From: JAPHTQ01 sp050287105
Lineage (GTDB): Bacteria; Pseudomonadota; Gammaproteobacteria; Thiohalomonadales; Thiohalomonadaceae
Reading direction: 5' to 3'
DNA: 11,361 nt
NCBI GenBank assembly: GCA_050287105.1
Contig: JBNKBG010000075.1
Span: 1-11,361 of the forward strand
This document shows, in pieces, positions 1 to 6,520 of this stretch. The translations under genes and the position numbers were made by a program. Numbering within the stretch: the stretch's first letter is position 1; each line of letters begins with the position of its first letter. Below the pieces are notes generated by a model. That model ran no database searches, was not told the origin of the DNA, and worked only from the letters and a program-made list of their open reading frames with translations.

Positions 1-1
1 C

Positions 2-1276
2 ATCACCCTGCCGATCCTGATGGCCAAAGAGGCCGTGGGCAAGGAAGAGGCGGAAGAGGGCGAAGAGACGGTGAACAAGGCCTCCGCCCTGTGGGCGCGA
101 AACAAAAGCGAGGTCAGCGACGAGGAGTACATCGAGTTCTACAAACATGTGGGTCACGACTGGGAAGAGCCACTGGCCTGGAGCCACAACCGGGTAGAGG
201 GCAAGCTGGAATACACCTCGCTGCTCTACATCCCGAAGAAGGCCCCCTTCGACCTGTGGGACCGGGAGCAGCGCCACGGCATCAAACTCTATGTGCGCCG
301 TGTCTTCATCATGGATGACGCGGAACACCTGATGCCTAATTACCTGCGCTTTGTACGCGGGGTGATCGATTCCAGCGACCTGCCGCTGAACGTCTCGCGC
401 GAGATCCTGCAACACAACAAGATCACCGATACCATGCGCGGCGCCTCGGTGAAAAAGGTGCTGGGTCTGCTGGAAGGGATCGCCAAGGACGAGCCAGAGA
501 AGTACGCCGAGTTCTGGCAGCAGTTCGGTAAGGTGATGAAGGAAGGTCCGGGCGAGGACTTCGCCAACAGGGAGCAGATCGCCGGTCTGTTGCGCTTCGC
601 CACCACCCACAACGACAGCAGTGAACAGAATGTCTCCCTCGCCGATTACATTGGTCGGATGAAGGAAGGCCAGGAGGCGATCTACTACATCACCGCCGAC
701 ACCTTTGCCGCGGCCAAAAACAGCCCGCATCTGGAGATCTTCCGCAAGAAGGGTATCGAGGTGGTACTGCTGCATGATCGGGTGGATGAATGGATGATCT
801 CATCGCTGACCGAGTTCGACGGCAAACCGCTCAAATCGGTGACCAAGGGCGAACTCAATCTGGGTGAGCTGGAAGACGAGGCGGAGAAGAAACAGCAGGA
901 AGAGAGCGCCAAAGATTTCGCCGATCTGGTGATGCAGGTGCAGGAGACCCTGGGTGAAAAGGTCAAAGAGGTGCGCATCACTCACCGCCTGACCAACTCC
1001 CCCGCCTGTCTGGTGACCAATGAGGATGAGATGAGCGCCAACCTGGAACGTATCCTCAAATCGGTCGGTCAGAATGCACCGAATATCAAACCGATCATTG
1101 AGCTCAATCCGGAGCATCCGCTGGTGGTGAAACTGAAGGGAGAAAAGGGAGAACGGTTTGATGATCTGACCAACATCCTCTTCGACCAGGCACTGCTGGC
1201 GGAGGGTGGTCAGCTCGACGATCCGGCCAGCTTTGTTGCCAAGCTCAACAAGATGTTGCTGGAGATGAGTGCCTAG
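2..1276 (+). CDS. htpG: HtpG (Hsp90 family chaperone), C-terminal part, 5' end outside window
   Basis: Bacterial Hsp90, a cytosolic ATP-driven dimeric chaperone. The frame is open from base 2, so the ATG at base 20 is internal and the real start lies upstream. About 424 of roughly 620-640 residues are present: the middle domain and the C-terminal dimerisation domain. The N-terminal GHKL ATPase domain is missing because of the window edge. Recognisable HtpG stretches include WSHNRVEGKLEYTSLLYIP, YVRRVFIMDD, PNYLRFVRGVIDSSDLPLNV (including the conserved catalytic-loop arginine region), SREILQ, RMKEGQEAIYYITAD and FDQALLAEGGQLDDPASF. An acidic, lysine-rich linker (around GELEDEAEKKQQEE) precedes the C-terminal domain, as in Escherichia coli HtpG. 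The gene ends at TAG and is followed by two hairpins, so it appears to be the last gene of its transcript. Nothing looks broken. Identification is by remembered similarity to E. coli HtpG along the whole visible length. Confidence 0.97.
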   Translation: MTLPILMAKEAVGKEEAEEGEETVNKASALWARNKSEVSDEEYIEFYKHVGHDWEEPLAWSHNRVEGKLEYTSLLYIPKKAPFDLWDREQRHGIKLYVRRVFIMDDAEHLMPNYLRFVRGVIDSSDLPLNVSREILQHNKITDTMRGASVKKVLGLLEGIAKDEPEKYAEFWQQFGKVMKEGPGEDFANREQIAGLLRFATTHNDSSEQNVSLADYIGRMKEGQEAIYYITADTFAAAKNSPHLEIFRKKGIEVVLLHDRVDEWMISSLTEFDGKPLKSVTKGELNLGELEDEAEKKQQEESAKDFADLVMQVQETLGEKVKEVRITHRLTNSPACLVTNEDEMSANLERILKSVGQNAPNIKPIIELNPEHPLVVKLKGEKGERFDDLTNILFDQALLAEGGQLDDPASFVAKLNKMLLEMSA

Positions 1277-1282
1277 GCTTTC

Positions 1283-1305
1283 CTCCTCTCCGCAAGGGAG
1301 AGGGG
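1283..1305. repeat. small CT/GA-rich palindrome just after htpG
   Basis: CCTCTCC (1285-1291) and GGAGAGG (1297-1303) form a perfect 7-bp inverted repeat around a GCAAG loop, extended by one G-T wobble and one further pair. It starts 8 bp after the htpG stop. No T-tract follows, so it is not a classical terminator. It may be a transcript-end stabilising hairpin or a copy of a short dispersed palindrome (REP-like). Only one copy is visible in this window. Confidence 0.5.
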
Positions 1306-1322
1306 AGTGAAGCAGAGAGAGA

Positions 1323-1352
1323 AACCGCGCAGTTTACTGCGCGGTTCCTTTT
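1323..1352. terminator. bidirectional Rho-independent terminator between convergent genes
   Basis: AACCGCGCAG (1323-1332) and CTGCGCGGTT (1337-1346) form a perfect 10-bp GC-rich stem with a TTTA loop. On the plus strand CCTTTT follows, ending htpG transcription. On the minus strand a TCTCTCTCT run follows, giving a weaker terminator for the convergent gene. The stop codon of the minus-strand gene (TAA, complement of 1334-1336) lies in the loop, so one arm of the hairpin is also coding sequence. Confidence 0.85.
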
Positions 1353-2146
1353 AGCTCACCCGCCGAGGAGGAACAGATGCACTCACTACCTGTTGGCACC
1401 GGATGCAGCAAAGTGCAGTTGCCCTGAACGGTTTTGCACAGGATGGCGGTTGCATTCTGTCCCTTTGTCGCCTGGATGGCGTTCAGATCGACCACCGCAA
1501 ACGGGGCAATGATTTGCTGTGTATTGGTAGGCGCTGGAGTAGATGACGTCGTACGAGCCATAGCGGGTGCCGCCATGACTGGAGCGACTTCAGCTGCCGC
1601 AGGTTCAGCCGGTTGTTCTACGGTCCCTTTTTGAGTTTCAACAATCTTTCCACTGGTCATGTCGATCACCTGCTTTTCCGTAACACCATCTGCGTACTCC
1701 TTGTTACGAATTAAATAAGTGCCGTCAATGGCCTCTGTCTGTTTATACGGCATCGTGACCTGAGCCGGGGGTTCATCGGCGTAGGCGCTGGCAATGGGAT
1801 TAAACAGAGACGTGTCGGCGATCACTGGCGTGGGGAAGGGGAACCATTGCGTCATATCACCATACTGGACGTAGATGTCGCCCTCGGGGTAAATCGAGAA
1901 ACGTGCCTCATAGGTCGCCGCACCCTGACGTACCGGAACCGGTAAGCTGACCACCGGCTCCTGGTTGAAGTGTTTGGCGAAGAGTTTGGTATTGTTTTCT
2001 TCCGCAGCGGTACGCGGAATGTTCAGTACGATGTTATAGATATCGAGTGCGGCGTTAAATAGTGATGGCAGTACTACCAGTACACTGGTTACTCCCACCA
2101 CCCAGTTTCTAACCGACTTCCAGCTGTTCTCGTTTTGTTCTGCCAT
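1334..2146 (-). CDS. membrane-anchored protein of unknown function with Cys-rich C-terminus
   Basis: 270 residues; I do not recognise the family. The ATG (complement of 2144-2146) is preceded by AGGAGGGAATC, a strong ribosome binding site that fixes the start. Residues 1-13 are polar. A hydrophobic stretch at about 14-43 reads as one TM helix or signal anchor, with no obvious cleavage site. Residues 75-160 form a mixed, probably beta-rich region (ARFSIYPEGDIYVQYGD, GTYLIRNKEYADG). Residues 178-210 are an Ala/Pro-rich low-complexity linker. The last 35 residues carry four cysteines (237, 244, 256, 258) in a C-x6-C-x11-C-x-C pattern with glycines, which resembles short Cys/Gly tails I have seen on proteobacterial hypothetical proteins. 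The cysteines could form disulfides or bind metal; that is inference. It converges on htpG and ends inside the shared terminator hairpin. It lies downstream of the minus-strand seven-TM gene with a 134-bp gap, so co-transcription is possible but not shown. Confidence 0.85.
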   Translation of the reverse strand: MAEQNENSWKSVRNWVVGVTSVLVVLPSLFNAALDIYNIVLNIPRTAAEENNTKLFAKHFNQEPVVSLPVPVRQGAATYEARFSIYPEGDIYVQYGDMTQWFPFPTPVIADTSLFNPIASAYADEPPAQVTMPYKQTEAIDGTYLIRNKEYADGVTEKQVIDMTSGKIVETQKGTVEQPAEPAAAEVAPVMAAPAMARTTSSTPAPTNTQQIIAPFAVVDLNAIQATKGQNATAILCKTVQGNCTLLHPVPTGSECICSSSAGELKGTAQ

Positions 2147-2252
2147 GATTCCCTCCTATAGGCTTGTTTTTCTGTCTCCCCTCATATCTTCCCACGCATG
2201 GAGGCAGTGATGAACGAAGTTCACAATGGTTTTACATTTGTGGCGATAGCTG

Positions 2253-2264
2253 GCGGTATACCGC
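2253..2264. promoter_or_regulatory. perfect 12-bp palindrome between two minus-strand genes
   Basis: GCGGTATACCGC is a perfect, loop-less inverted repeat, in the 134-bp gap between the seven-TM gene and the membrane-anchored gene. Having no loop and no T-tract, it is unlikely to be a terminator. It could be a dimeric repressor or activator site for the downstream minus-strand gene, about 107 bp from its start codon. No convincing sigma-70 promoter was found in the gap. It may also be chance. Confidence 0.25.
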
Positions 2265-2280
2265 GATGTTGTGTTGATCA

Positions 2281-2874
2281 TTATTCACTTTTTGTTACAG
2301 AAGCCAGGATACGTCGTTGGTAACCAATCACAGAGATTAGCACCAGACAGCCGATGCCGGTGGCCGCGGGAAAAAGAATGGTGGTCACGGAATAGTTTTC
2401 CAGCGCCATGATGGCAATGACGTTGCGTACCGCAAACAGAAAATAGAACAGCGCCTGTTCGTCGAAGGGATGGTGATACGCTTTGCGCAGTGTCGGACCG
2501 AAGCCGAGCATATCCACCGTCGTCAGGATCAATACCGCCCAAAACGGATCGGCGGTCAGGTACCAGAATGGCAGGGCACTCAGGGCCGAGATGAGAAACA
2601 GCCAGTCGGTGCGGGTAATCGAGCTGTCTCCCTTATTTCGGTATGCCAGAACCGCGACGATGATGGTGATAATTCCTGAGACGCCAATGGGCCATGCGCC
2701 TGCGCCGCCCCTGTCGCTGAGTTGAGCGAGGAAAACGACGAAGGTGGTAATGCCCCAGATAATCCAGGAAAAGACGTGCGGTTTCGTCTTGCCTCGCAGG
2801 ATGGAAAGCAGGTAGGGCAGGAAGGAGCCGATAGTAATTGCGATTGCTATGGCACTGAGTATCTCTTTCAGCAT
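2281..2874 (-). CDS. seven-TM membrane protein, PQ-loop/SWEET-like
   Basis: 197 residues from the preferred start. Hydrophobic segments lie at about 4-25, 35-52, 60-78, 91-107, 109-128, 141-158 and 164-184: seven helices that divide as 3+1+3. Two similar motifs occur at matching places in each half: GSFLPYLLSILRGKTKP followed by FSWIIWG, and GFGPTLRKAYHHP followed by ALFYFLFAVRN. This is the layout of the PQ-loop/MtN3/SWEET superfamily of small transporters, with PY and PT where PQ is typical. Any transport substrate is unknown. The start at 2874 is chosen because AGGAT lies 4 nt before it. An in-frame ATG at 2907 lacks a ribosome binding site. The gene is divergent from the ATP-grasp gene across about 145 bp. 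The family placement is inference from topology and motif position, not a database match. Confidence 0.8.
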   Translation of the reverse strand: MLKEILSAIAIAITIGSFLPYLLSILRGKTKPHVFSWIIWGITTFVVFLAQLSDRGGAGAWPIGVSGIITIIVAVLAYRNKGDSSITRTDWLFLISALSALPFWYLTADPFWAVLILTTVDMLGFGPTLRKAYHHPFDEQALFYFLFAVRNVIAIMALENYSVTTILFPAATGIGCLVLISVIGYQRRILASVTKSE

Positions 2875-2952
2875 GGCTATCCTATGGCGAAAACTGATTT
2901 GCCCCATAGTACAGCGGTTGGCCCCTGCGGTGTGAGCCGGGATAAATGGTTA

Positions 2953-2981
2953 TTGACGGCTTATCGGGACAGGGTTAAATT
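2953..2981 (+). promoter_or_regulatory. sigma-70 promoter candidate for the ATP-grasp gene
   Basis: TTGACG (2953-2958, 5 of 6 to consensus), a 17-bp spacer and TAAATT (2976-2981, 4 of 6). Transcription would begin near 2988, about 30 nt before the ATG at 3019. This supports the short form of the ATP-grasp protein and argues against the earlier in-frame ATGs at 2722 and 2884. Confidence 0.5.
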
Positions 2982-3018
2982 CACCTCGCCCCAATCCGGG
3001 GTGTCGTCGTGTCACTGT

Positions 3019-3822
3019 ATGCGGCCCATCTCTTTCAACGCCTTACGCAGTATCGATCTTCCCGGCGTTCATTACATCAAGCCAGAACACTATTTTCGCG
3101 AACTGGAACAGGTGCGTGCGGCTGACTGCGTGCTCTACCCTGAGTACTGGCAAGTCAACAGTCTGTTCTACGGTCTGGGTAAGAGAATATTTCCTTCCGT
3201 GGCTTCGTACCATTTGGGCCATGACAAGATCGAACAGACTCGTGCCTTTCTTACGGTCGCGCCGCAGCACGTGCCATGGACCGAGATCCTGCCGGCCACC
3301 GATGCCTCTATTGAGTTTGTACTGGAGCGCTTCGACTTTCCTTTTGTCGCAAAGGTGGTGCGCAGTTCCATGGGCGAGGGCGTATTTCTTATCGAGTCAC
3401 GGCGCGCCTTTCTCGACTACGCGGCACAAAACGCCATTCTCTATGTGCAGGAGTACCTGCCGATTCAACGCGACCTGCGTGTGGTCTGGGTGGGTAAAGA
3501 GGTAGTTACCGCCTATTGGCGTGAGCAGACAGACGGTTTTCATAACAATGTGGCACAGGGAGGGGTGATCAGTTTCGATCTGGTGCCCCCTGCGGCACTG
3601 GACCTGGTGACCCACGTGGCGACCACGTTGGGTATCGACCACGCCGGTTTCGACGTAGCGGTTGTACAGGGGCACTGCTATCTGCTGGAATTTAATGTGT
3701 TGTTCGGTCTGGACGGTGTGCAGCGGCAGGGGATTCGGCTCGGCGATCACGTGATGCGTTATCTCGGTATAGAGGGCGGCGAGCCGACCAATCCGGTAAA
3801 GCCGAGTCCGGTCGCTGCCTGA
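3019..3822 (+). CDS. RimK-like ATP-grasp ligase
   Basis: 267 residues. ATP-grasp enzymes couple ATP to joining a carboxylate to an amine or thiol through an acyl-phosphate; RimK-type members often add amino acids to peptides or proteins. Visible signatures are the nucleotide-binding lysine in FPFVAKVVRSS (K112), the glycine-rich loop SSMGEG (116-121), the adenine-binding strand VQEYL (E145), DLRVVWVG (152-159), FHNNVAQGG (174-182, metal/phosphate region), and the metal-ligand segment GFDVAV...LLEFN (D212, E224, N226). The N-terminal ~70 residues (PISFNALRS, KPEHYFRE, YPEYWQVNSLFYGLGKRIFPS) form a pre-ATP-grasp domain. No TM helix or signal peptide, so cytosolic. Start choice: ATG 3019 fits the promoter at 2953-2981, though its ribosome binding site is poor. 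GTG 3001 (+6 residues) and ATG 2884 (+45) are alternatives; the longer frame back to 2722 overlaps the divergent gene and is rejected. The substrate is unknown, and no obvious peptide precursor gene lies beside it. Confidence 0.9.
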   Translation: MRPISFNALRSIDLPGVHYIKPEHYFRELEQVRAADCVLYPEYWQVNSLFYGLGKRIFPSVASYHLGHDKIEQTRAFLTVAPQHVPWTEILPATDASIEFVLERFDFPFVAKVVRSSMGEGVFLIESRRAFLDYAAQNAILYVQEYLPIQRDLRVVWVGKEVVTAYWREQTDGFHNNVAQGGVISFDLVPPAALDLVTHVATTLGIDHAGFDVAVVQGHCYLLEFNVLFGLDGVQRQGIRLGDHVMRYLGIEGGEPTNPVKPSPVAA

Positions 3823-3846
3823 GGAATCATTCACTCCAGCAAATCG

Positions 3847-3875
3847 CCGTTCACGCCCTCATTTCTCATTTCGTC
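3847..3875 (+). promoter_or_regulatory. candidate LytTR (AlgR-like) half-site pair upstream of the seven-gene operon
   Basis: CCGTTCACG (3847-3855) and CATTTCGTC (3867-3875) are direct repeats spaced 20 bp start to start. They match the AlgR core CCGTTCGTC at 6 and 7 of 9 positions. LytTR regulators typically bind two 9-bp direct repeats about two helical turns apart. A possible -10 (TATATG, 3906-3911) has no good -35 at 3883-3888, as in activator-dependent promoters, and would place the sites at about -70 to -42 of a start near 3917. A CCCCGGGG palindrome (3893-3900) sits in the spacer. The consensus is short, so a chance match is possible. Confidence 0.3.
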
Positions 3876-3945
3876 GCAATCTCCTGTTATCCCCCCGGGG
3901 TGGCATATATGGTAATCCCATCAAACAATATTCGTGGGTACCTCA

Positions 3946-4036
3946 ATGCGCCGTCTGCTCCTGTTGACCATCGCCTGTACTGAAGGCGTAGAGCCCCTCT
4001 CCTATGTCGACTTCGGCCACGCCTTCTGAGAGGAGA
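3946..4036 (+). promoter_or_regulatory. operon leader with 27-codon ORF and alternative hairpins at the RBS
   Basis: A short ORF (3946-4029) begins MRRLLLLTIACTEG and its TGA abuts the GAGAGGAG ribosome binding site of the first operon gene. Two pairings are possible in the RNA. GAAGGCGT (3982-3989) with ACGCCTTC (4019-4026) leaves the RBS free. CCTCTC (3996-4001) with GAGAGG (4028-4033), or TCTCCT (3998-4003) with AGGAGA (4031-4036), would hide it. The second arm of one crosses the loop of the other, so they compete. The short ORF has only a weak RBS of its own. This could be a translational control leader, or just chance sequence. Confidence 0.25.
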
Positions 4037-4041
4037 ACAGC

Positions 4042-4638
4042 ATGTCCCTACCCCGTATCAGTCGATTATCTCTCGCACTTTCACTCTGGTGTGCAACCGC
4101 CATGGCAGTCACACCTGACGACCTGTATGAAGTACGCAAACAGTTCAACGGTGGCCTGAGCAGCGAAACGAGCAACAGGGATATCTATGGTCGCCTGCAA
4201 CAACTCCTGCAACAGGAGCCGGACAACCCGTTGCTGCTGGTCTACTACGGTAGTACTGAAACCATTATGGGCAAATACGCATGGATGCCGTGGAGCAAGC
4301 TCGGCTATGTCAACGATGGTGTCGCCCATATCGATCGGGCGTTACGCCTGGCTGGGCAACTGAACGATACATCGTTGAACGAGGTGCAACTGGTCGCAGC
4401 CAGTACCTATATAGCATTGCCCGACAGGTTCAATACCTTCGATAGCGGCAAGACATTGCTGGCACAACTGTTGGCGCTGGAGGCGGCAAGTAAATGGTCG
4501 GGCGATTTTCGCCACTCATTATATGTCGCTGCGGCAAAGGCGGCAGAACATGACGGCGACAGGGAAGCACAGACGCAGTGGCAGACACGTGCAAAGGCAT
4601 TCGCAAGGGATAACATTACAGGAGTACAACAACCATGA
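4042..4638 (+). CDS. secreted TPR-like helical protein, first gene of ABC/two-component operon
   Basis: 198 residues. Signal peptide of about 22 residues (SRLSLALSLWCATAMA, cleavage expected at AMA|VTP) with no lipobox cysteine, so probably a soluble periplasmic protein. The rest is predicted helical with TPR-like character: a helix at about 47-57, PDNPLLLVYYGSTETIMG (60-77), KYAWMPWSKLGYVNDGVAHI (78-97), and a last helix pair at about 157-187. The aromatic patch YAWMPW followed by a helix with DRALRL looks like a conserved family core. The start is set by GAGAGGAG 6 nt upstream. The gene overlaps the ABC ATPase gene by 4 nt (ATGA), so the two are translationally coupled. It is likely an accessory or adaptor subunit of the transport machinery. 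The exact function is unknown. Confidence 0.88.
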   Translation: MSLPRISRLSLALSLWCATAMAVTPDDLYEVRKQFNGGLSSETSNRDIYGRLQQLLQQEPDNPLLLVYYGSTETIMGKYAWMPWSKLGYVNDGVAHIDRALRLAGQLNDTSLNEVQLVAASTYIALPDRFNTFDSGKTLLAQLLALEAASKWSGDFRHSLYVAAAKAAEHDGDREAQTQWQTRAKAFARDNITGVQQP

Positions 4639-5306
4639 ATCCGTTAATCGAGATGCACAGCATCAACAAGCGCTATCACCTGGGTGAAACGGAGGTGCGT
4701 GCACTACACACGGTTGATCTGCAGGTAGAGCGCGGCGCCTTTGTCGCCCTCAGCGGTCCATCCGGTAGCGGTAAGAGTACGCTGCTTAATATCTGTGGCT
4801 TGATCGATCACAGCGATGGAGGGAGTTATCTTCTGGAAGGCATCGATATCACAAAGCAAAACCGGGCATCGTTGACCCGCCTGCGTCGTGAGAGCATCGG
4901 TTTTGTCTTTCAGAGTTTCAATTTAGTACCGGTAATGACGGCTTACGAAAATATTGAGTATCCATTGCTGCTCAGTGGTATTCCAACGACGCAGCGTCGG
5001 CAGCGGGTCAGTGAAATTCTGGCGCAGGTGGGATTGGACAGATTTTCGCGTCACCTGCCGGATAAACTCTCAGGTGGTCAGCGACAACGCGTTGCCATTG
5101 CCCGTGCCCTGGTGAAGCAACCGGCGCTGGTTGTGGCCGACGAACCGACCGCCAACCTCGATACCGTTACCGCAACACAGGTAATTGACCTGATGCATGA
5201 ACTCGGTCGTGAGATCGGTACCACTTTCCTGGTTGCCACCCACGATGAACGTATGACCAGTCGTTGTGAGCGGGTGGTGTCACTGATCGACGGAGAAATA
5301 CAATGA
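4635..5306 (+). CDS. ABC transporter ATPase, LolD/MacB type
   Basis: 223 residues, the normal length for this family. It is the cytosolic motor that hydrolyses ATP for the neighbouring FtsX-fold permease. All motifs are intact: Walker A GPSGSGKST (41-49), Q-loop Q93 in FVFQSFNLVP, signature LSGGQ (145-149), Walker B LVVADE with catalytic E170, D-loop ANLD (173-176) and H-switch H203 in ATHD. The FQSFNLVP and YPLLLSG motifs are typical of the LolD/MacB/FtsE (type VII, mechanotransmission) group. It overlaps the gene before and the gene after by 4 nt each (ATGA). The lolD name is not given because true LolCDE operons carry LolC and LolE, whereas this one has a single permease in a different context. 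Confidence 0.95.
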   Translation: MNPLIEMHSINKRYHLGETEVRALHTVDLQVERGAFVALSGPSGSGKSTLLNICGLIDHSDGGSYLLEGIDITKQNRASLTRLRRESIGFVFQSFNLVPVMTAYENIEYPLLLSGIPTTQRRQRVSEILAQVGLDRFSRHLPDKLSGGQRQRVAIARALVKQPALVVADEPTANLDTVTATQVIDLMHELGREIGTTFLVATHDERMTSRCERVVSLIDGEIQ

Positions 5307-6520
5307 AATGGTTACTCTTTGCCTGGAAAAATGTTTTCCGTAACAAACGACGCACCGCCATCACTATGCTGCTGGCAGCCATTGGCACCGCCGGTGTTTT
5401 AATGGCTACGGGTTTTGCCATGTATACCTACGACTCTCTTAAGCAGATGTCGGCGTTGCAGATCGGTCACGTGGTAATGGCCCATGCCGATTATTTCGAC
5501 AAGGATGAGGAGACGCCGTTGGAGTACGGTCTTACAGGTAGTAGGGAACTCAGCGCCGAACTACTTAACAATCGGCGCGTTTCCAGTGTGCTGCCACGAC
5601 TCGCCTTCTCCGGTCTGATCTCTAACGGCGAGAAGTCGGCGATTTTTCTCGGTAACGGTATTGAACCGGAAGGCGAATTCCGTATTAACGGCGCATTGAC
5701 CCGGCTGGAGCAGGGACGCGTAATAAAAAGTACCAAGCCCAGTGAAGCCCCCGAGGTCATGCTGGCGAAAGATCTCGCGCACAACCTCAAGGCGAAACCG
5801 GGTGACATCCTTACCTTGCTGGCCACTACCGGTGATGGTGTGCTGAACGCGATCGACGTACAGGTCACCGGGATTTACAGCACCGGTGTGCCGGAGATGG
5901 ATGCCCGCGCACTGATGACCTCGGTTGCCGTCGCACAGGAGCTACTTGTTAGCGACAAGGTTAGCTCGCTGGCGATCTACCTTTTCGACCTGGAGGGTAC
6001 CCAGCCTTTCTATGAAGAGCTGAAGATTAAATATCCCCAGCTTTCATTCAAGCGCTGGGATGAGCTGGCCTATTTCTATACCCAGGTGCGAAATCTCTAT
6101 GACCGTATCTTCGGCATGCTCGGCATGATCATTGTGGTAATGGTTTTCTTCGCCGTGGCCAACACGGTTTCCATGAGTGTGGCAGAGCGTACACGCGAGA
6201 TAGGAACCCTGGCGGCGATGGGAACGTCGGCACGACGGCTGATTGGCAACTTCGCCATGGAGGCAGGAATTATCGGTGTACTCTCGGCGGTGACCGGGAT
6301 GATCCTCTCCGGCGCGGCGACCATGTTGCTATACGTCTTTCCGGTGATGATGCCGCCGCCACCGGGACGTACTGAAGGCTATCCGCTCTATCTCTATTTT
6401 GACGCAGGTATCTACGTCAAGGTGGCGTTGTTAATTGTGGCGGTTTCAGTCATCGCGGCGTTGTTCGCGGCAAGACGCGGTGCCAACAAACCCATCGTGG
6501 AGGCGCTGCAACATGTCTAG
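5303..6520 (+). CDS. ABC transporter permease, FtsX/LolC/MacB fold
   Basis: 405 residues. Layout is TM1 at about 18-41, a large periplasmic domain at about 45-265 (MacB_PCD-like), then TM2 at 268-291, TM3 at 322-348 and TM4 at 372-391. The segment after TM2, ERTREIGTLAAMGTSARRLI, is the classic FtsX coupling-helix region that contacts the ATPase. The N-terminal KNVFRNKRRTAITMLL is also typical. The protein has four TMs and no fused ATPase, so it resembles LolC/LolE or a split MacB, and probably works as a homodimer because no second permease is encoded. This class of permease usually moves lipids, lipoproteins or peptides from the outer leaflet or periplasm by mechanotransmission rather than across the inner membrane. 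It overlaps the LolA-like gene by 8 nt. Confidence 0.95.
   Translation: MKWLLFAWKNVFRNKRRTAITMLLAAIGTAGVLMATGFAMYTYDSLKQMSALQIGHVVMAHADYFDKDEETPLEYGLTGSRELSAELLNNRRVSSVLPRLAFSGLISNGEKSAIFLGNGIEPEGEFRINGALTRLEQGRVIKSTKPSEAPEVMLAKDLAHNLKAKPGDILTLLATTGDGVLNAIDVQVTGIYSTGVPEMDARALMTSVAVAQELLVSDKVSSLAIYLFDLEGTQPFYEELKIKYPQLSFKRWDELAYFYTQVRNLYDRIFGMLGMIIVVMVFFAVANTVSMSVAERTREIGTLAAMGTSARRLIGNFAMEAGIIGVLSAVTGMILSGAATMLLYVFPVMMPPPPGRTEGYPLYLYFDAGIYVKVALLIVAVSVIAALFAARRGANKPIVEALQHV

Noticed and set aside
340..1117. Several minus-strand ORFs of 90-105 codons opposite htpG.
   Set aside because: They are mirror frames of a well-conserved coding region, with Ser/Leu-rich compositions typical of antisense reading.
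2722..3018. N-terminal extension of the ATP-grasp frame back to an ATG at 2722, adding 99 residues.
   Set aside because: It runs antisense over the start of the divergent seven-TM gene, is of low-complexity polar composition unlike a domain, has no ribosome binding site, and lies upstream of the promoter candidate at 2953-2981.
3397..3834. 145-codon minus-strand ORF opposite the ATP-grasp gene.
   Set aside because: It overlaps the conserved ATP-grasp core entirely and has no recognisable domain or ribosome binding site.
3858..3871. Tandem CTCATTT CTCATTT direct repeat upstream of the operon.
   Set aside because: The 7-bp period does not fit helical phasing for a regulator and two units of such simple sequence can arise by chance; it overlaps the stronger LytTR half-site candidate.
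4635..6520. Calling the ABC pair lolD/lolC or macB.
   Set aside because: LolCDE needs two permeases and macB normally fuses ATPase and permease and has a MacA partner. Neither is true here, so only the family level is supported.
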